A stretch of 49,485 nucleotides of DNA from a virus, in the IMG/VR virus record IMGVR_UViG_3300024185_000709, positions 1 to 49,485 of that record. The stretch is one strand, 5' to 3'. Position numbers and translations under genes: made by a program. The notes below the pieces were generated by a model. That model ran no database searches. It had not been told where the DNA came from and saw only the letters and a list, made by a program, of their open reading frames with translations. Shown here piece after piece: positions 1-7,903 of the stretch (its first letter is position 1; every line of letters starts with the position of its first letter).

Positions 1-1286
1 CTTCCTAAGTCACCTTTATTTACTGCTATACCAACATTGAATCCTGCACCACTTGATGCCATATTATTTGTTCTACCTCTTGGTATTGTAGTTCTACCCA
101 TTGCGTTAGTAACACCTAGTAGAGATGCATCAATTACATTTTTAACATTATAGATTTTAGGCTTTGTAGCATTCGTTAAATTTATTTTTAACATATTTGT
201 ACTATATTTAGAAACTTCATCTTGTAACATACCATATGATGCTCTCCTTAGAATATATGAATCATCAACTGAATCGATAAGTCTCATTTCAACATCTATT
301 ATTGCAGTTGTAGTCGAGAATTTTATAATTGGTCTATATTCTATTGTCTCATTAAAACCATCATGAACAGTTACGGTTGTTGTTTTTCCACGAATATTTT
401 GTTCATATGTTGTTATATTATATTGTACATAGTATCTATGTCCCATAGTAAATGAATCATCTATGAACTTTTTAAATTCTGCAATAGTATCATTATAGGT
501 TCCGTGAATTTCAAAAAAGTCACCTTCCATCGAGTGTTTTACGACAAGACCTAATCTTTCAAATTCTGGAGTTTGTGGGATTGTAGTTGTTACTTTTCCG
601 GCAAGTATGTATGTTGATATACCATTAACTTTCTGTATACCATCAATGAAGAAAAAGTCGATGAAGATTGGGGCAGTTATACTTAACCCGATGCCATTTG
701 TAAGGTTATAATTTATACTATCTTCTTTTGGACTACCATCAACTTTTTGAGTTGCGATTTCATTTATAGCAGGAACCTCTATTTCTATAGTTTTACCCCA
801 AAGTTTTTCTTGAAATAATAAAGGTGGTGTAGAATAGTTTAACAAATATTGCTGAGAAACATTTGTCATATCAAAATAGAAATTGGAAATCTCAAATGGG
901 TTTGTATTGGTCTCATCTAAAGTATAAACTCTGATATAGAAACCTAAGTGTTCACCAAAAGTCCAATTTATTGGTATATGAACTTTAATAGTATCATGTC
1001 TAACAGGAATACTAGAAGAAAATTCTTTATACTGAAGATATGAGTAATAATCTGGGTTTACGATACCATATTTTCCAGAAACAGAATCTAACTTAAAAAG
1101 TTGATTCTCTTGACCTTTAATATTTGTATTACCTGTACCACTTAAGTCTCCTGCTATATACGATCTTCTGTTATCTCTTGAGTCAACCAGTATTTTATAC
1201 TGGTCACTAATCATGTTACCATCATTATAGATATATTCTAATAATATATCTCTATCTAACTTAACATATTTTGAAATTTTAGCCAT
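1..1286 (-). CDS. Virion-associated protein, 3' part cut by window edge
   Basis: An open minus-strand frame runs from an ATG at 1284-1286 off the left edge, giving at least 428 residues. The protein begins MAKISKYVKLDRD and is rich in beta-prone, Asn/Thr/Ile-rich stretches. Short motifs such as IPINWTFGEHLGFYIRVYTL and a Gly/Ser-rich tail look like a phage structural protein. I do not recognise a named family; a baseplate, tail or neck component is inferred only from composition and from the large virion-like gene being on the same strand as its neighbours. A TTATATATAATAAA stretch lies about 25 bases upstream and may be its promoter. The downstream end and total length cannot be judged. Confidence 0.75.
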   Translation of the reverse strand, partial: MAKISKYVKLDRDILLEYIYNDGNMISDQYKILVDSRDNRRSYIAGDLSGTGNTNIKGQENQLFKLDSVSGKYGIVNPDYYSYLQYKEFSSSIPVRHDTIKVHIPINWTFGEHLGFYIRVYTLDETNTNPFEISNFYFDMTNVSQQYLLNYSTPPLLFQEKLWGKTIEIEVPAINEIATQKVDGSPKEDSINYNLTNGIGLSITAPIFIDFFFIDGIQKVNGISTYILAGKVTTTIPQTPEFERLGLVVKHSMEGDFFEIHGTYNDTIAEFKKFIDDSFTMGHRYYVQYNITTYEQNIRGKTTTVTVHDGFNETIEYRPIIKFSTTTAIIDVEMRLIDSVDDSYILRRASYGMLQDEVSKYSTNMLKINLTNATKPKIYNVKNVIDASLLGVTNAMGRTTIPRGRTNNMASSGAGFNVGIAVNKGDLG

Positions 1287-1317
1287 TTGAGAGTTGAAAT
1301 CTTTTTATTATATATAA

Positions 1318-1356
1318 AAAAAGAAAACCTCTCGCTACTACAAGAGGTTTTCTTTT
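1318..1356 (-). terminator. Rho-independent terminator overlapping the end of the upstream gene
   Basis: A 12-bp perfect stem (1321-1332 with 1343-1354) with a 10-base loop is followed on the minus strand by a T-run. The stop codon of the coiled-coil gene (1338-1340) lies inside the loop, so the last sense codons form one arm of the stem. Confidence 0.85.
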
Positions 1357-1739
1357 GTCAATCTTTTTCTGACAATATCTACTATATCATCTTCAGATAA
1401 ATTTGAATGAGCCTTACAAATATTGCTATATAACTGCTGTTCTTCAATTGCCAACTTTTCAATTTCTTTATTTAAAGGTTCTAAAAATTTCTCGATTCTA
1501 TTACCCTCATCCTCAATTTCTGAGAATATTTTTAACAAGTCGTCTTTAACTTCATCATCCGACCCATTTTTTTTACCTTCTTTTATCCTTATATTTAATT
1601 TCTCAAGATCATCGTATGCCTTCTCTAACTTTAATAAAGTTACTTCTGCCTTATTTTTATATAAATCTAAATTAGAAGTTAGTTTTAAATAGGTTCTTCT
1701 AATATTTATTGCAGCTGTTAAAAATCTCTCATCAATCAT
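1338..1739 (-). CDS. Coiled-coil protein of unknown function
   Basis: 133 residues, almost entirely helical and highly charged. Heptad-like Leu/Ile spacing runs through residues 20-110 (for example KAEVTLLKLEKAYDDLEKLN), predicting a long coiled coil, and there is no Cys cluster or membrane segment. It overlaps the end of the upstream 319-residue gene by 8 bases, so the two are probably translationally coupled and cotranscribed. A terminator hairpin is built from its last codons. Position beside virion genes suggests a structural or assembly (chaperone, scaffold) role, but this is inference; I do not recognise the family. Confidence 0.8.
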   Translation of the reverse strand: MIDERFLTAAINIRRTYLKLTSNLDLYKNKAEVTLLKLEKAYDDLEKLNIRIKEGKKNGSDDEVKDDLLKIFSEIEDEGNRIEKFLEPLNKEIEKLAIEEQQLYSNICKAHSNLSEDDIVDIVRKRLTKENLL

Positions 1740-2691
1740 TTTGCTCAGTCTCTTTTTTTACTATATTTATATCTTTTGTCGAGTCTGTTAAGTCTCTTTT
1801 AAGATTTCTTTTACTCGAAATTGGTTTGGTAACTGATTTTTTAGCAACTGGCTTTTTAGCAACTGATTTTTTAGCAACTGGCTTTTTAGCAACTGACTTT
1901 CTTGTAGTTTTTTTCTTATAAACCATTTCACTTATTTTCGCCTTTATACTTTCTTTTAAAACCTTTGGGTCTTTTAATAATTCATTCATAAATTCCTCGG
2001 CCAAAAAGTCAATAATACTTTTTTCGTATGAGTCTTCCATCATTTCTATGAAATCTAATCTTGGTATTTTATTTTCCAATTTCAAATCAAGGTTGAAGTT
2101 TACTGATCTTTTAACACCTCTAAACATTGTGTAAATGGGATCTTCTTTGGGTTGTAAATATACCTTTTCGTTATTACTATCAACATCAACACTTTGAACA
2201 TGTGGTTCCTCATTGGTAAAAGATTTTGAATCTACAAAAGGTAACTCATTTAATTCTTCACTATCCCCAAGTATTTTAGCAAAAACTTCATTTTGTCGAG
2301 AAGTAGATTCAGTATTAACATTATTAACTCCATATTTTCTAGCCAACTCTTCCTTCTCATCATCAATAGTACCATATATCACCGCACTATCATCTTCTAC
2401 AGGTGGTGTATACCTACTATCGATATTTACTACTGGTTTAATCTCACCATTATCATCAGGTAATCTATCCGTTGGAATGGTTTTTATTTTCTCAAATAAA
2501 TCATCATATGCATTTTGTGTATTGAAAAATGAAGAAGGATCTATTTGTTCTGTAAAATGATTTGGATCCATAAGTCTCCTTTTATCAATTTTAGTTTTAT
2601 TTTCTAGAATTGCTATATTTTCAAACGAATCAATTACTTTTATAATTTCACCGGTTTTGTTGTCTTTAAATGTCTTATTATTTAGACTCAT
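1732..2691 (-). CDS. Virion-cluster protein with Lys/Ala/Pro-rich repeat tail
   Basis: 319 residues. The first two thirds are acidic and of mixed composition, with no recognised motif. A helical region around residues 205-255 (EMMEDSYEKSIIDFLAEEF) precedes a basic tail at about 260-300 made of alternating K-S-V-A-K and K-P-V-A-K units, like the AKP repeats of histone H1 and bacterial nucleoid proteins. Such tails bind nucleic acid non-specifically, so this protein may touch packaged DNA. The tail is encoded by a 30-base tandem repeat. It ends 8 bases inside the following coiled-coil gene. Its identity is unknown; the tail may be a recent expansion. Confidence 0.8.
   Translation of the reverse strand: MSLNNKTFKDNKTGEIIKVIDSFENIAILENKTKIDKRRLMDPNHFTEQIDPSSFFNTQNAYDDLFEKIKTIPTDRLPDDNGEIKPVVNIDSRYTPPVEDDSAVIYGTIDDEKEELARKYGVNNVNTESTSRQNEVFAKILGDSEELNELPFVDSKSFTNEEPHVQSVDVDSNNEKVYLQPKEDPIYTMFRGVKRSVNFNLDLKLENKIPRLDFIEMMEDSYEKSIIDFLAEEFMNELLKDPKVLKESIKAKISEMVYKKKTTRKSVAKKPVAKKSVAKKPVAKKSVTKPISSKRNLKRDLTDSTKDINIVKKETEQND
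1831..1896 (-). repeat. 30-bp tandem repeat encoding a KSVAKKPVAK unit
   Basis: Two identical 30-base units (1831-1860 and 1861-1890) plus a partial third lie within the basic tail of the 319-residue gene. Copy-number change would keep the reading frame. Confidence 0.85.
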
Positions 2692-2710
2692 AATGATTTT
2701 TATTTTTTAG

Positions 2711-2778
2711 AGCAAGTGTTCTGATTTGAACAGAATCTCTATACTGGTAGTATAGCGCATTACTTATGCTAACACTGC
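2711..2778 (-). tRNA. tRNA-like element, possibly a degenerate tRNA (anticodon loop would read ACC)
   Basis: Read on the minus strand, this 68-base stretch folds like a tRNA. It has a canonical T-arm (TTCTG / TTCAAAT loop / CAGAA), an anticodon arm with a 5-bp stem (CTATA/TATAG) and a 7-base loop CTACCAG with U33, and a small 4-bp D-arm (GCAT/ATGC). Defects are clear: the acceptor stem pairs only as GCA/TGC plus GTGT/ACAC around a bulged T, the D-loop has five bases and no GG, and the variable loop has three bases. It could be a decayed tRNA-Gly, a tRNA mimic, or a chance fold. It sits between the homing endonuclease gene and the next gene downstream. Confidence 0.35.
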
Positions 2779-2787
2779 ATTTATTTA

Positions 2788-4749
2788 TTATAGTAATTTA
2801 TCTAGTAAAAGTTCAAATTTTAATTGACCACAACCATATATTTTTGATAAACCCAATTCCTTAGTTATTTCATCTTCTGTTCTGGAAGTATTATATCCTA
2901 GTTTTCTTAACCTACTTTTTGTAAATTTTTGTTTGTTTATACGAACACTCTCGTTTATATACTTATAATCAGGCTTTGATATATTAGATAATTCAAATCC
3001 TAATTTATAATAAAGCTTCCCATTACTCCAACTTAAGTCTGCATAACTAATTATCCTATTTGGTTTATAATATTTTATGAAATGTTTTAATAACTTAGAA
3101 GCCCCTCCGATTACATTTATATTTAATTTATTACAGAACCTAGATAAATTCCACCCACCTTCTTGCATTACTCTTCTACCTTCTAAATTATCAAATGTCA
3201 TCAAACTAACCAATTCATCTTTATAATATAAACCAATTCTTATTTTTGATCTTATGAAACCTTGTATATGATTATTATCTAAAAAAAGTTTATAATCTAA
3301 CTGACCAACTTCTCTAATCTCACACTTTCTTGCATATATTTTATTAGTTGATGATCCAATCCAATTTATAATTTGACTTTTAATTATTTCTTTTTTGTTG
3401 TCCCAATCATCTTCCCAGATGTGTATTATTCTTATACCTCTATTTTTAAAATAATTTGTTTTATCTATGTGATAGTTTCTATCTTTATACTCTTCGGAAT
3501 GCCAATATAGACCATTGAATTCAAAACCTATTTTCAAATCAGGTAAATAAATATCTATTTCTAAACCATCTCTATACGAACTTATTATTTTACCCTCATA
3601 AATTGAATTTATATAATTTCTTAATTCAATTTCTTTAAGAGATGAGTTTTCACCAATTGGGAAACATATTGTACATAAAGGTAGATTTGAATTATTTCTA
3701 TTATGGAAATTAACACTACTTATTTGAAAAGTATGAGAATTACCACAATCACATTTAAATTCAGAGATATTATTAGAAATATAACTTATATAATTTTCAT
3801 GATTGTTAATTATAAGATTTTTTCTGAAAATCTCATTTGCAACCGGATTATACTTTATACTATTTTTAAATTCATCTGTTTTAAAATAACTATTTACTTT
3901 GTATTTTTTATAAAACTTATCATTCAAATTCTTAACAATGTTTGGTAAAAACATAATGTTTTCAACGCCATACTTCTCTAAATTTGTATCAATTATCTTC
4001 TTTTTAATTATAGGTGATTTACTGACACATTCAAAGCCATATTTCTCTAAGTTAGTCTTCTTAACCTTTTCTTTAATTTTAGTATTACTAGATGAATGTG
4101 TTACACCATATTTCTCCAAGTTTGTATCAATTACCTTACTCATCAAAATATTAGATTGATATGTATAACCACCATATTTCTCTAAGTTAGTCTTCTTAAC
4201 CTTTTCTTTAAATAATTCAACTTGTGAAACATTTTTAAAACCATATTTCTTTATATTACTTAATTCCCTCTTATTATTTATTCTTTCAATATCATCTCTT
4301 TCTAAGCTTTCCCAATATTTTTTAATATTATTGGATATTTCATTAGATTTAGATAACATTTTAATACTTTTGGATTTTTTACTAGATTCTAATTTTGAAA
4401 CATGATCAACACCATATTTTTTTAACAGACTCTTTTTAGATTTATATTTCTTTGAATCTAATTGATTCGTTGATTCAACACCATATTTTTCTAAATTTGT
4501 TTCCTTTGATTTTAAAACTCCACATTTTATAGAACACGAAAATTTACCATTTATTGATATATTCCTATTATAGTTTTTATATGAAACTTCTTTCTCATTA
4601 TTACAATAATCACACTTTGATAAAATCATAACATGTGATCCTTTTGGTAAATGTAATATATCAACTTTTATATACTTATCATCTATATCATATCCCAAGT
4701 TTTTATAATATTTGGAACTTTTAACTAATACTAGTTTACTAATTATCAT
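2788..4749 (-). CDS. Free-standing homing endonuclease, Vsr-like (EDxHD type) with LEKYG repeats
   Basis: 653 residues in four parts. (1) Residues 40-80 hold a CxxC...CxxxC zinc finger. (2) Residues 84-274 hold about seven repeats of roughly 25 residues, each containing a form of NLEKYGV. (3) Residues 365-460 form a nuclease domain with GLEIDIYLPDLKIGFEFNGLYW, then H-S and Y-H-I-D, the acidic and His positions of the Vsr-fold EDxHD homing endonucleases. (4) A C-terminal domain has IYARKCEIREV, an N-H-I-Q-G motif, SRFCN and a late G-C-G-Q-L-K-F motif. It is a close paralogue of the 584-residue gene near 11-12.8 kb. A late-type motif lies 5 bases before the ATG. It is expected to cut an unoccupied target DNA and spread by recombination. 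Confidence 0.85.
   Translation of the reverse strand: MIISKLVLVKSSKYYKNLGYDIDDKYIKVDILHLPKGSHVMILSKCDYCNNEKEVSYKNYNRNISINGKFSCSIKCGVLKSKETNLEKYGVESTNQLDSKKYKSKKSLLKKYGVDHVSKLESSKKSKSIKMLSKSNEISNNIKKYWESLERDDIERINNKRELSNIKKYGFKNVSQVELFKEKVKKTNLEKYGGYTYQSNILMSKVIDTNLEKYGVTHSSSNTKIKEKVKKTNLEKYGFECVSKSPIIKKKIIDTNLEKYGVENIMFLPNIVKNLNDKFYKKYKVNSYFKTDEFKNSIKYNPVANEIFRKNLIINNHENYISYISNNISEFKCDCGNSHTFQISSVNFHNRNNSNLPLCTICFPIGENSSLKEIELRNYINSIYEGKIISSYRDGLEIDIYLPDLKIGFEFNGLYWHSEEYKDRNYHIDKTNYFKNRGIRIIHIWEDDWDNKKEIIKSQIINWIGSSTNKIYARKCEIREVGQLDYKLFLDNNHIQGFIRSKIRIGLYYKDELVSLMTFDNLEGRRVMQEGGWNLSRFCNKLNINVIGGASKLLKHFIKYYKPNRIISYADLSWSNGKLYYKLGFELSNISKPDYKYINESVRINKQKFTKSRLRKLGYNTSRTEDEITKELGLSKIYGCGQLKFELLLDKLL
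3928..4500 (-). repeat. Array of ~25-residue LEKYG protein repeats (coding)
   Basis: About seven degenerate units in the homing endonuclease, centred on NLEKYGV, LLKKYGV, NIKKYGF, NLEKYGG, NLEKYGV, NLEKYGF and NLEKYGV, each followed by a helical Lys-rich stretch. The homologous array in the second endonuclease has five units. Confidence 0.8.
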
Positions 4750-4752
4750 ATT

Positions 4753-4765
4753 TTATATATTAAAA
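4753..4765 (-). promoter_or_regulatory. Late-type promoter motif (TTTTAATATATAA)
   Basis: On the minus strand the sequence TTTTAATATATAA ends a few bases before the endonuclease ATG. The same motif recurs before many other genes of the window and resembles the T4 late box TATAAATA. Role inferred from recurrence. Confidence 0.5.
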
Positions 4766-4793
4766 GTGGTATACCCTGTTATATATTTGAAAC

Positions 4794-4829
4794 AAAAAAA
4801 AACTCTAATGAAAATTAGAGTTTTTTTTT
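4794..4829. terminator. Rho-independent terminator after the gp32-like gene
   Basis: An 11-bp stem (4799-4809 with 4814-4824) with a GAAA tetraloop is flanked by A and T runs on both sides. It lies immediately downstream of the gp32-like gene. Confidence 0.9.
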
Positions 4830-4845
4830 GTGTTTCAAATGAAAA

Positions 4846-5808
4846 TTAAAGGTCTGCAAAGAAATCATCCTCTTCTGTAGAGGTTGTAGATGTTGCAGTT
4901 GCTTTCTCAGAAAAGTTTTCCTCAAAAGAAAAATCTTCTGATGATGGTTTAGACTCTTTAGATCCACTAAATGAAGAACTTGCTTTACCAGTTAAAAAGT
5001 TTGAAATCTCAGTAATTTTAACTTGTTGCTCCTCAGTCAATCTTTTTGGTGAGAAATCTTCCAAGTCAACACTTCTTTCTAATAAGAAATTTTTAACAAC
5101 CGCTTGTGCATTCGGTGCGATTTTACCATCTTCTAAAGGTGCATTTTTGAAAATACCATTTTTGTAAATAGGTAAAGATGTTGTTTCTCCTTTAAACATA
5201 CTCATTTTGTAATCAGGGTATGTTTCATCACCAGTTTGAATTTTCTTAACAACAAGAACGAAATCCTTTCCAGCTGATAAGTCAAAAACATTACAAGGAA
5301 CTCCAGATATTTCTCCGTTTTTCTCAGCCATGATTTTATCTTTAATAGTTTTACCGTACTGGAAAACCATAATCTTACCAACTAATTCTGGTTGTTGTTC
5401 ATCTTCTAATACTAAAACATAAGAGTAGTATTTTTTAGAATACTTTAACTGTTTTGATTTCTCCATCAAAACTGCATTTTTAGAATTCTGCATCTGGTAG
5501 TATAAATCAGTTAAAGGACATTTCTCATTAAAGTTTTTCGCAGAATCAAACCATCCACTTAACTCTCTTGCAGATTTAATATCTACGTAATGCGAGATCT
5601 TCTCGATCGCAGATTGCCCTATCTTACCCTCTTGTGTTAAGTTAGGTAAAAATCTTACTACAGATCTCCATCCCTTTTTCTCATCTTTTGTCAATTTAAG
5701 ATCTACTCTGTAGATTCCGTCATTGTTGTTACTCGATTTTGCTTCGTTTAAGAAGTCCATTTTACTATCCAATCCTCCATTGAATAAGTCATCCATTTCA
5801 TTTGCCAT
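4846..5808 (-). CDS. 32: Single-stranded DNA-binding protein, T4 gp32 type
   Basis: 320 residues. It coats single-stranded DNA during phage replication, recombination and repair. Family signs are the RFLP motif near residue 52, the single-strand-binding fold block with YSYVLVLEDEQQPELVGK then YGKTIKDKI, the VPCNVFDLSAGKDFVLVVKK block, and a Ser/Thr-rich linker ending in the acidic tail EEDDFFADL that in T4 recruits other replication proteins. Unlike T4 gp32, only one Cys (in EKCPLTD) remains where T4 has a His-Cys3 zinc site, so zinc binding is probably lost. Length is close to T4's 301. A separate promoter-like TTTAATATAAATAATAA lies about 50 bases upstream and a strong terminator follows. 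Confidence 0.92.
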   Translation of the reverse strand: MANEMDDLFNGGLDSKMDFLNEAKSSNNNDGIYRVDLKLTKDEKKGWRSVVRFLPNLTQEGKIGQSAIEKISHYVDIKSARELSGWFDSAKNFNEKCPLTDLYYQMQNSKNAVLMEKSKQLKYSKKYYSYVLVLEDEQQPELVGKIMVFQYGKTIKDKIMAEKNGEISGVPCNVFDLSAGKDFVLVVKKIQTGDETYPDYKMSMFKGETTSLPIYKNGIFKNAPLEDGKIAPNAQAVVKNFLLERSVDLEDFSPKRLTEEQQVKITEISNFLTGKASSSFSGSKESKPSSEDFSFEENFSEKATATSTTSTEEDDFFADL

Positions 5809-5851
5809 AATTTGCTTTTTATTTGTTTTATTTACTAAACACCTTGTCTAG

Positions 5852-5867
5852 TTATTATTTATATTAA
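5852..5867 (-). promoter_or_regulatory. Late-type promoter motif upstream of gene 32
   Basis: The minus strand reads TTTAATATAAATAATAA, containing an exact T4-style TATAAATA late box, about 45-60 bases upstream of the gp32-like ATG. Confidence 0.55.
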
Positions 5868-5912
5868 ATTTTTGTATAAAAGTTTAGGTTATTTAAATAA
5901 TTTTTCTTATAT

Positions 5913-6140
5913 TTAAGAGTTTATAATACTAAATAATTCATCTTTTAAATGAAGTCTTTTTTGTTTAATCTTTGTTAGTTCATCATCAGTAAAGTTTTCA
6001 CTAACTTCAAGTCTATGTATATCTTTATTTATTTGGTGATACTCGCCAAATAACTTCTTGAAATGATTATTAGAAATCTTTAATTCATGAATTCTTTCCT
6101 CGTGTTGAGGAAACTCGTGATGTAAATCGTGTTTTTCCAT
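5913..6140 (-). CDS. ydcH: YdcH/DUF465-family small protein
   Basis: 75 residues matching the DUF465 (YdcH) family end to end. It has the N-terminal HDLHHEFP motif, the E-R-I-H-E-L-K segment, H-F-K-K-L-F-x-E-Y, and the C-terminal K-I-K-Q-K-R-L-H-L-K-D-E-L. These proteins are short two-helix hairpins widespread in bacteria, with no firmly established biochemical role. A phage copy is unusual and may bind the same partner as the host protein. It is a monocistronic minus-strand gene divergent from the small plus-strand gene at 6246; A/T-rich sequence before the ATG resembles the late-type motif. Confidence 0.85.
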   Translation of the reverse strand: MEKHDLHHEFPQHEERIHELKISNNHFKKLFGEYHQINKDIHRLEVSENFTDDELTKIKQKRLHLKDELFSIINS

Positions 6141-6190
6141 TTTATTTATTTTTTATTTATGAGTTTTATATAATAGGTTTTAAAATATGT

Positions 6191-6219
6191 TTTGTATTTG
6201 AATAAATTATTTATCTTTG
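6191..6219 (+). promoter_or_regulatory. Bacteroidota sigma-A type promoter
   Basis: A TTTG at 6191-6194 is separated by 17 bases from TATCTTTG at 6212-6219, matching the TTTG / TAnnTTTG promoter of Bacteroidota, 27 bases upstream of the ATG at 6246. Confidence 0.7.
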
Positions 6220-6245
6220 TTAAACACTAAAAAAATAAGATAATT

Positions 6246-6416
6246 ATGGAAAGAATTTCAATGAAAGAGTTTATCAAACAAAAATATGGTGAAACAGATA
6301 AAAGTGTTAAAGGTAAAACTGCTACTAAAAGAGCTACTAAGAAAGTAGAGAAAAAAGAAACTGGTAAGTATATTACTAAGATTGTTGATGGTGTTAAGTA
6401 TATGGTATTAAAATAA
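6246..6416 (+). CDS. Small basic protein, unknown
   Basis: 56 residues, starting MERISMKEFIKQKYG and rich in Lys, with a T-A-T-K-R-A-T-K-K-V-E-K-K central stretch. It follows a clear host-type promoter and is followed within 17 bases by a second small gene on the same strand; both end at one terminator. This looks like an early-gene pair. Highly basic character suggests nucleic acid or acidic-protein binding, but the family is not recognised. Confidence 0.65.
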   Translation: MERISMKEFIKQKYGETDKSVKGKTATKRATKKVEKKETGKYITKIVDGVKYMVLK

Positions 6417-6432
6417 TAAAAATCGATAAATA

Positions 6433-6570
6433 ATGGAAAAAGTTAAAAACTTTACAGAAAAAGAGTTCAATGAACTTCCGGAAGATATGATGTACGAAGA
6501 AATGGGTGGTAATATGGTTAAATGTGCATGGATAGAAGATAACTCAATTATGAAACTAATTATACAATAA
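6433..6570 (+). CDS. Small acidic protein, unknown
   Basis: 45 residues starting MEKVKNFTEKEFNELPEDM; acidic in the first half, ending in a hydrophobic M-K-L-I-I-Q. It is the second gene of a two-gene plus-strand unit driven from the promoter at about 6200. Too short for family assignment. Confidence 0.6.
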   Translation: MEKVKNFTEKEFNELPEDMMYEEMGGNMVKCAWIEDNSIMKLIIQ

Positions 6571-6591
6571 TATGAGTTCAAAAATTTATAT

Positions 6592-6622
6592 AAAAAAAAG
6601 ACTCAAAATGAGTCTTTTTTTA
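6592..6622. terminator. Terminator hairpin (GACTCA stem)
   Basis: GACTCA (6600-6605) pairs with TGAGTC (6609-6614), extended by flanking A and T runs. It ends the two small plus-strand genes and could also stop minus-strand transcripts from the right. Confidence 0.8.
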
Positions 6623-6685
6623 AGTATTTCATTTATGGTTTAATAATATAGGTAATTTCATATTATTTATTTATTTTTTTAATAT

Positions 6686-6973
6686 TCAATTTAAGTTATA
6701 ATTAAATATTGAATCTGCATCTAAATCATCGTCAAAGTCTTCATCTTCCGAATCATCATAATCGAATTGGAATCCCAAATCAACAAGTTCTGCCATAACT
6801 TCATCAGTTAACTTAAGATCACCTTTTCTTTCTTCCATGTAGTTATCAAACATACTTGCAGTAAAGATTCCTTTTTCATCTCTGATTTTTTGTAATCTTG
6901 GTAGTAAGTCTTCTGCAATCTCCCTTGCCAAAGTCTTATCATTGTAGTTTTCAAATGTTTTTAAATATCTCAT
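6686..6973 (-). CDS. Acidic protein with internal-protein-like N-terminus
   Basis: 95 residues. It begins MRYLKTFENYND, one of at least ten copies in this window of a shared N-terminal peptide that resembles the T4 capsid-targeting sequence. The rest is helical and ends in a strongly acidic tail (about 12 Asp/Glu in residues 73-88). The last of a minus-strand run of five genes sharing this peptide (6686-9060). The late-type motif TTTTAATATATAA sits about 5 bases before its ATG. Function unknown; packaging into the capsid is a hypothesis. Confidence 0.75.
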   Translation of the reverse strand: MRYLKTFENYNDKTLAREIAEDLLPRLQKIRDEKGIFTASMFDNYMEERKGDLKLTDEVMAELVDLGFQFDYDDSEDEDFDDDLDADSIFNYNLN

Positions 6974-6977
6974 AGTT

Positions 6978-6990
6978 TATATATTAAAAT
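6978..6990 (-). promoter_or_regulatory. Late-type promoter motif
   Basis: Minus-strand TTTTAATATATAA immediately upstream of the 95-residue gene. One of about ten recurrences in the window. Confidence 0.5.
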
Positions 6991-6991
6991 T

Positions 6992-7900
6992 TTATAGTGA
7001 TAAACTATCACCACCTCTTGAATTAAACACAGGACTTTTATCTTTATCTCCTTGAATTCCACCCTTTTTAAAGTAGAAACCATCTTCTTTCATTTTATCA
7101 GTTATTTTAGAAATAGTGATAAAATCTTCAATAGTTATTTTTGTTTTTATTGTTTCCATAGATTCTTCAATCTCGTCCAATGTGTATTTTTTATCATCAG
7201 GAAATGAAGTATCAGGAGTTTCTGATAATTGAAACCATTCAAAAAACTTTTCAATCTTACCTTTTATATTCATATCAGGTTCACCAGAAGTTCTCTTCAC
7301 TAGATTATCACTTAAATAAGTAGTAATCGGTGTATAAATAATATACTCTGTTATGTCATCATAAAACTTAGTGATTGTTGGTCTAACATCATCAAATAAA
7401 ATTGTACCAGGTCCCCATAAATAAGAAATTAGTGCTAGTTTTAAAACTCTACTATCTTGTTGTGTAATCGTTTGTGGACAAAAAGTATTTTCTTTAGTAA
7501 GAATCTCAAATAATGGATTTAGAATACTCTTTTCTTCTTCATCAGCTTCATTCTTCCACTGGTCAAACCATTTTTTATCTACACCATCACCTACATAAGC
7601 AATCATAAAAACTCCACCAATATTGTTTATATCAGATTTTGATATCTCTGCTAACTTAGGACAACCTTTTGCTTCCAATAACTCAGTAATTTTTTCTTGT
7701 TCACCATCTTCACCATCAGTTGTAATTAGACAATTACCTTTAAAATCTGTTGATTTCGTCCAGTGTTCAATTCCGATTTGACCAGCTAAATAAGTTTTAC
7801 CAGTAGCACTTGGTCCACATAGTAAAAATAATTTTTTTCCTTGACTATCTAATTTTTCCAAGATAAGTCTAAATTGTTCGTATAGTTTTAAGTATTTCAT
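6992..7900 (-). CDS. P-loop NTPase-like protein with internal-protein-like N-terminus
   Basis: 302 residues. After the shared N-terminal peptide (MKYLKLYEQF) comes a Walker A motif GPSATGKT at about residues 29-36 in the context KLFLLCGPSATGKTYLA, and a possible Walker B in GTILFDDV near residue 170. This suggests binding of ATP or GTP, as in zeta-toxin or polynucleotide-kinase-like folds, but the later motifs do not let me pick a family. It is the fourth gene of the five-gene minus-strand run, 3 bases after the 175-residue gene, so it is cotranscribed. Whether the N-terminal peptide targets it to the capsid is inference. Confidence 0.75.
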   Translation of the reverse strand: MKYLKLYEQFRLILEKLDSQGKKLFLLCGPSATGKTYLAGQIGIEHWTKSTDFKGNCLITTDGEDGEQEKITELLEAKGCPKLAEISKSDINNIGGVFMIAYVGDGVDKKWFDQWKNEADEEEKSILNPLFEILTKENTFCPQTITQQDSRVLKLALISYLWGPGTILFDDVRPTITKFYDDITEYIIYTPITTYLSDNLVKRTSGEPDMNIKGKIEKFFEWFQLSETPDTSFPDDKKYTLDEIEESMETIKTKITIEDFITISKITDKMKEDGFYFKKGGIQGDKDKSPVFNSRGGDSLSL

Positions 7901-7903
7901 AGT

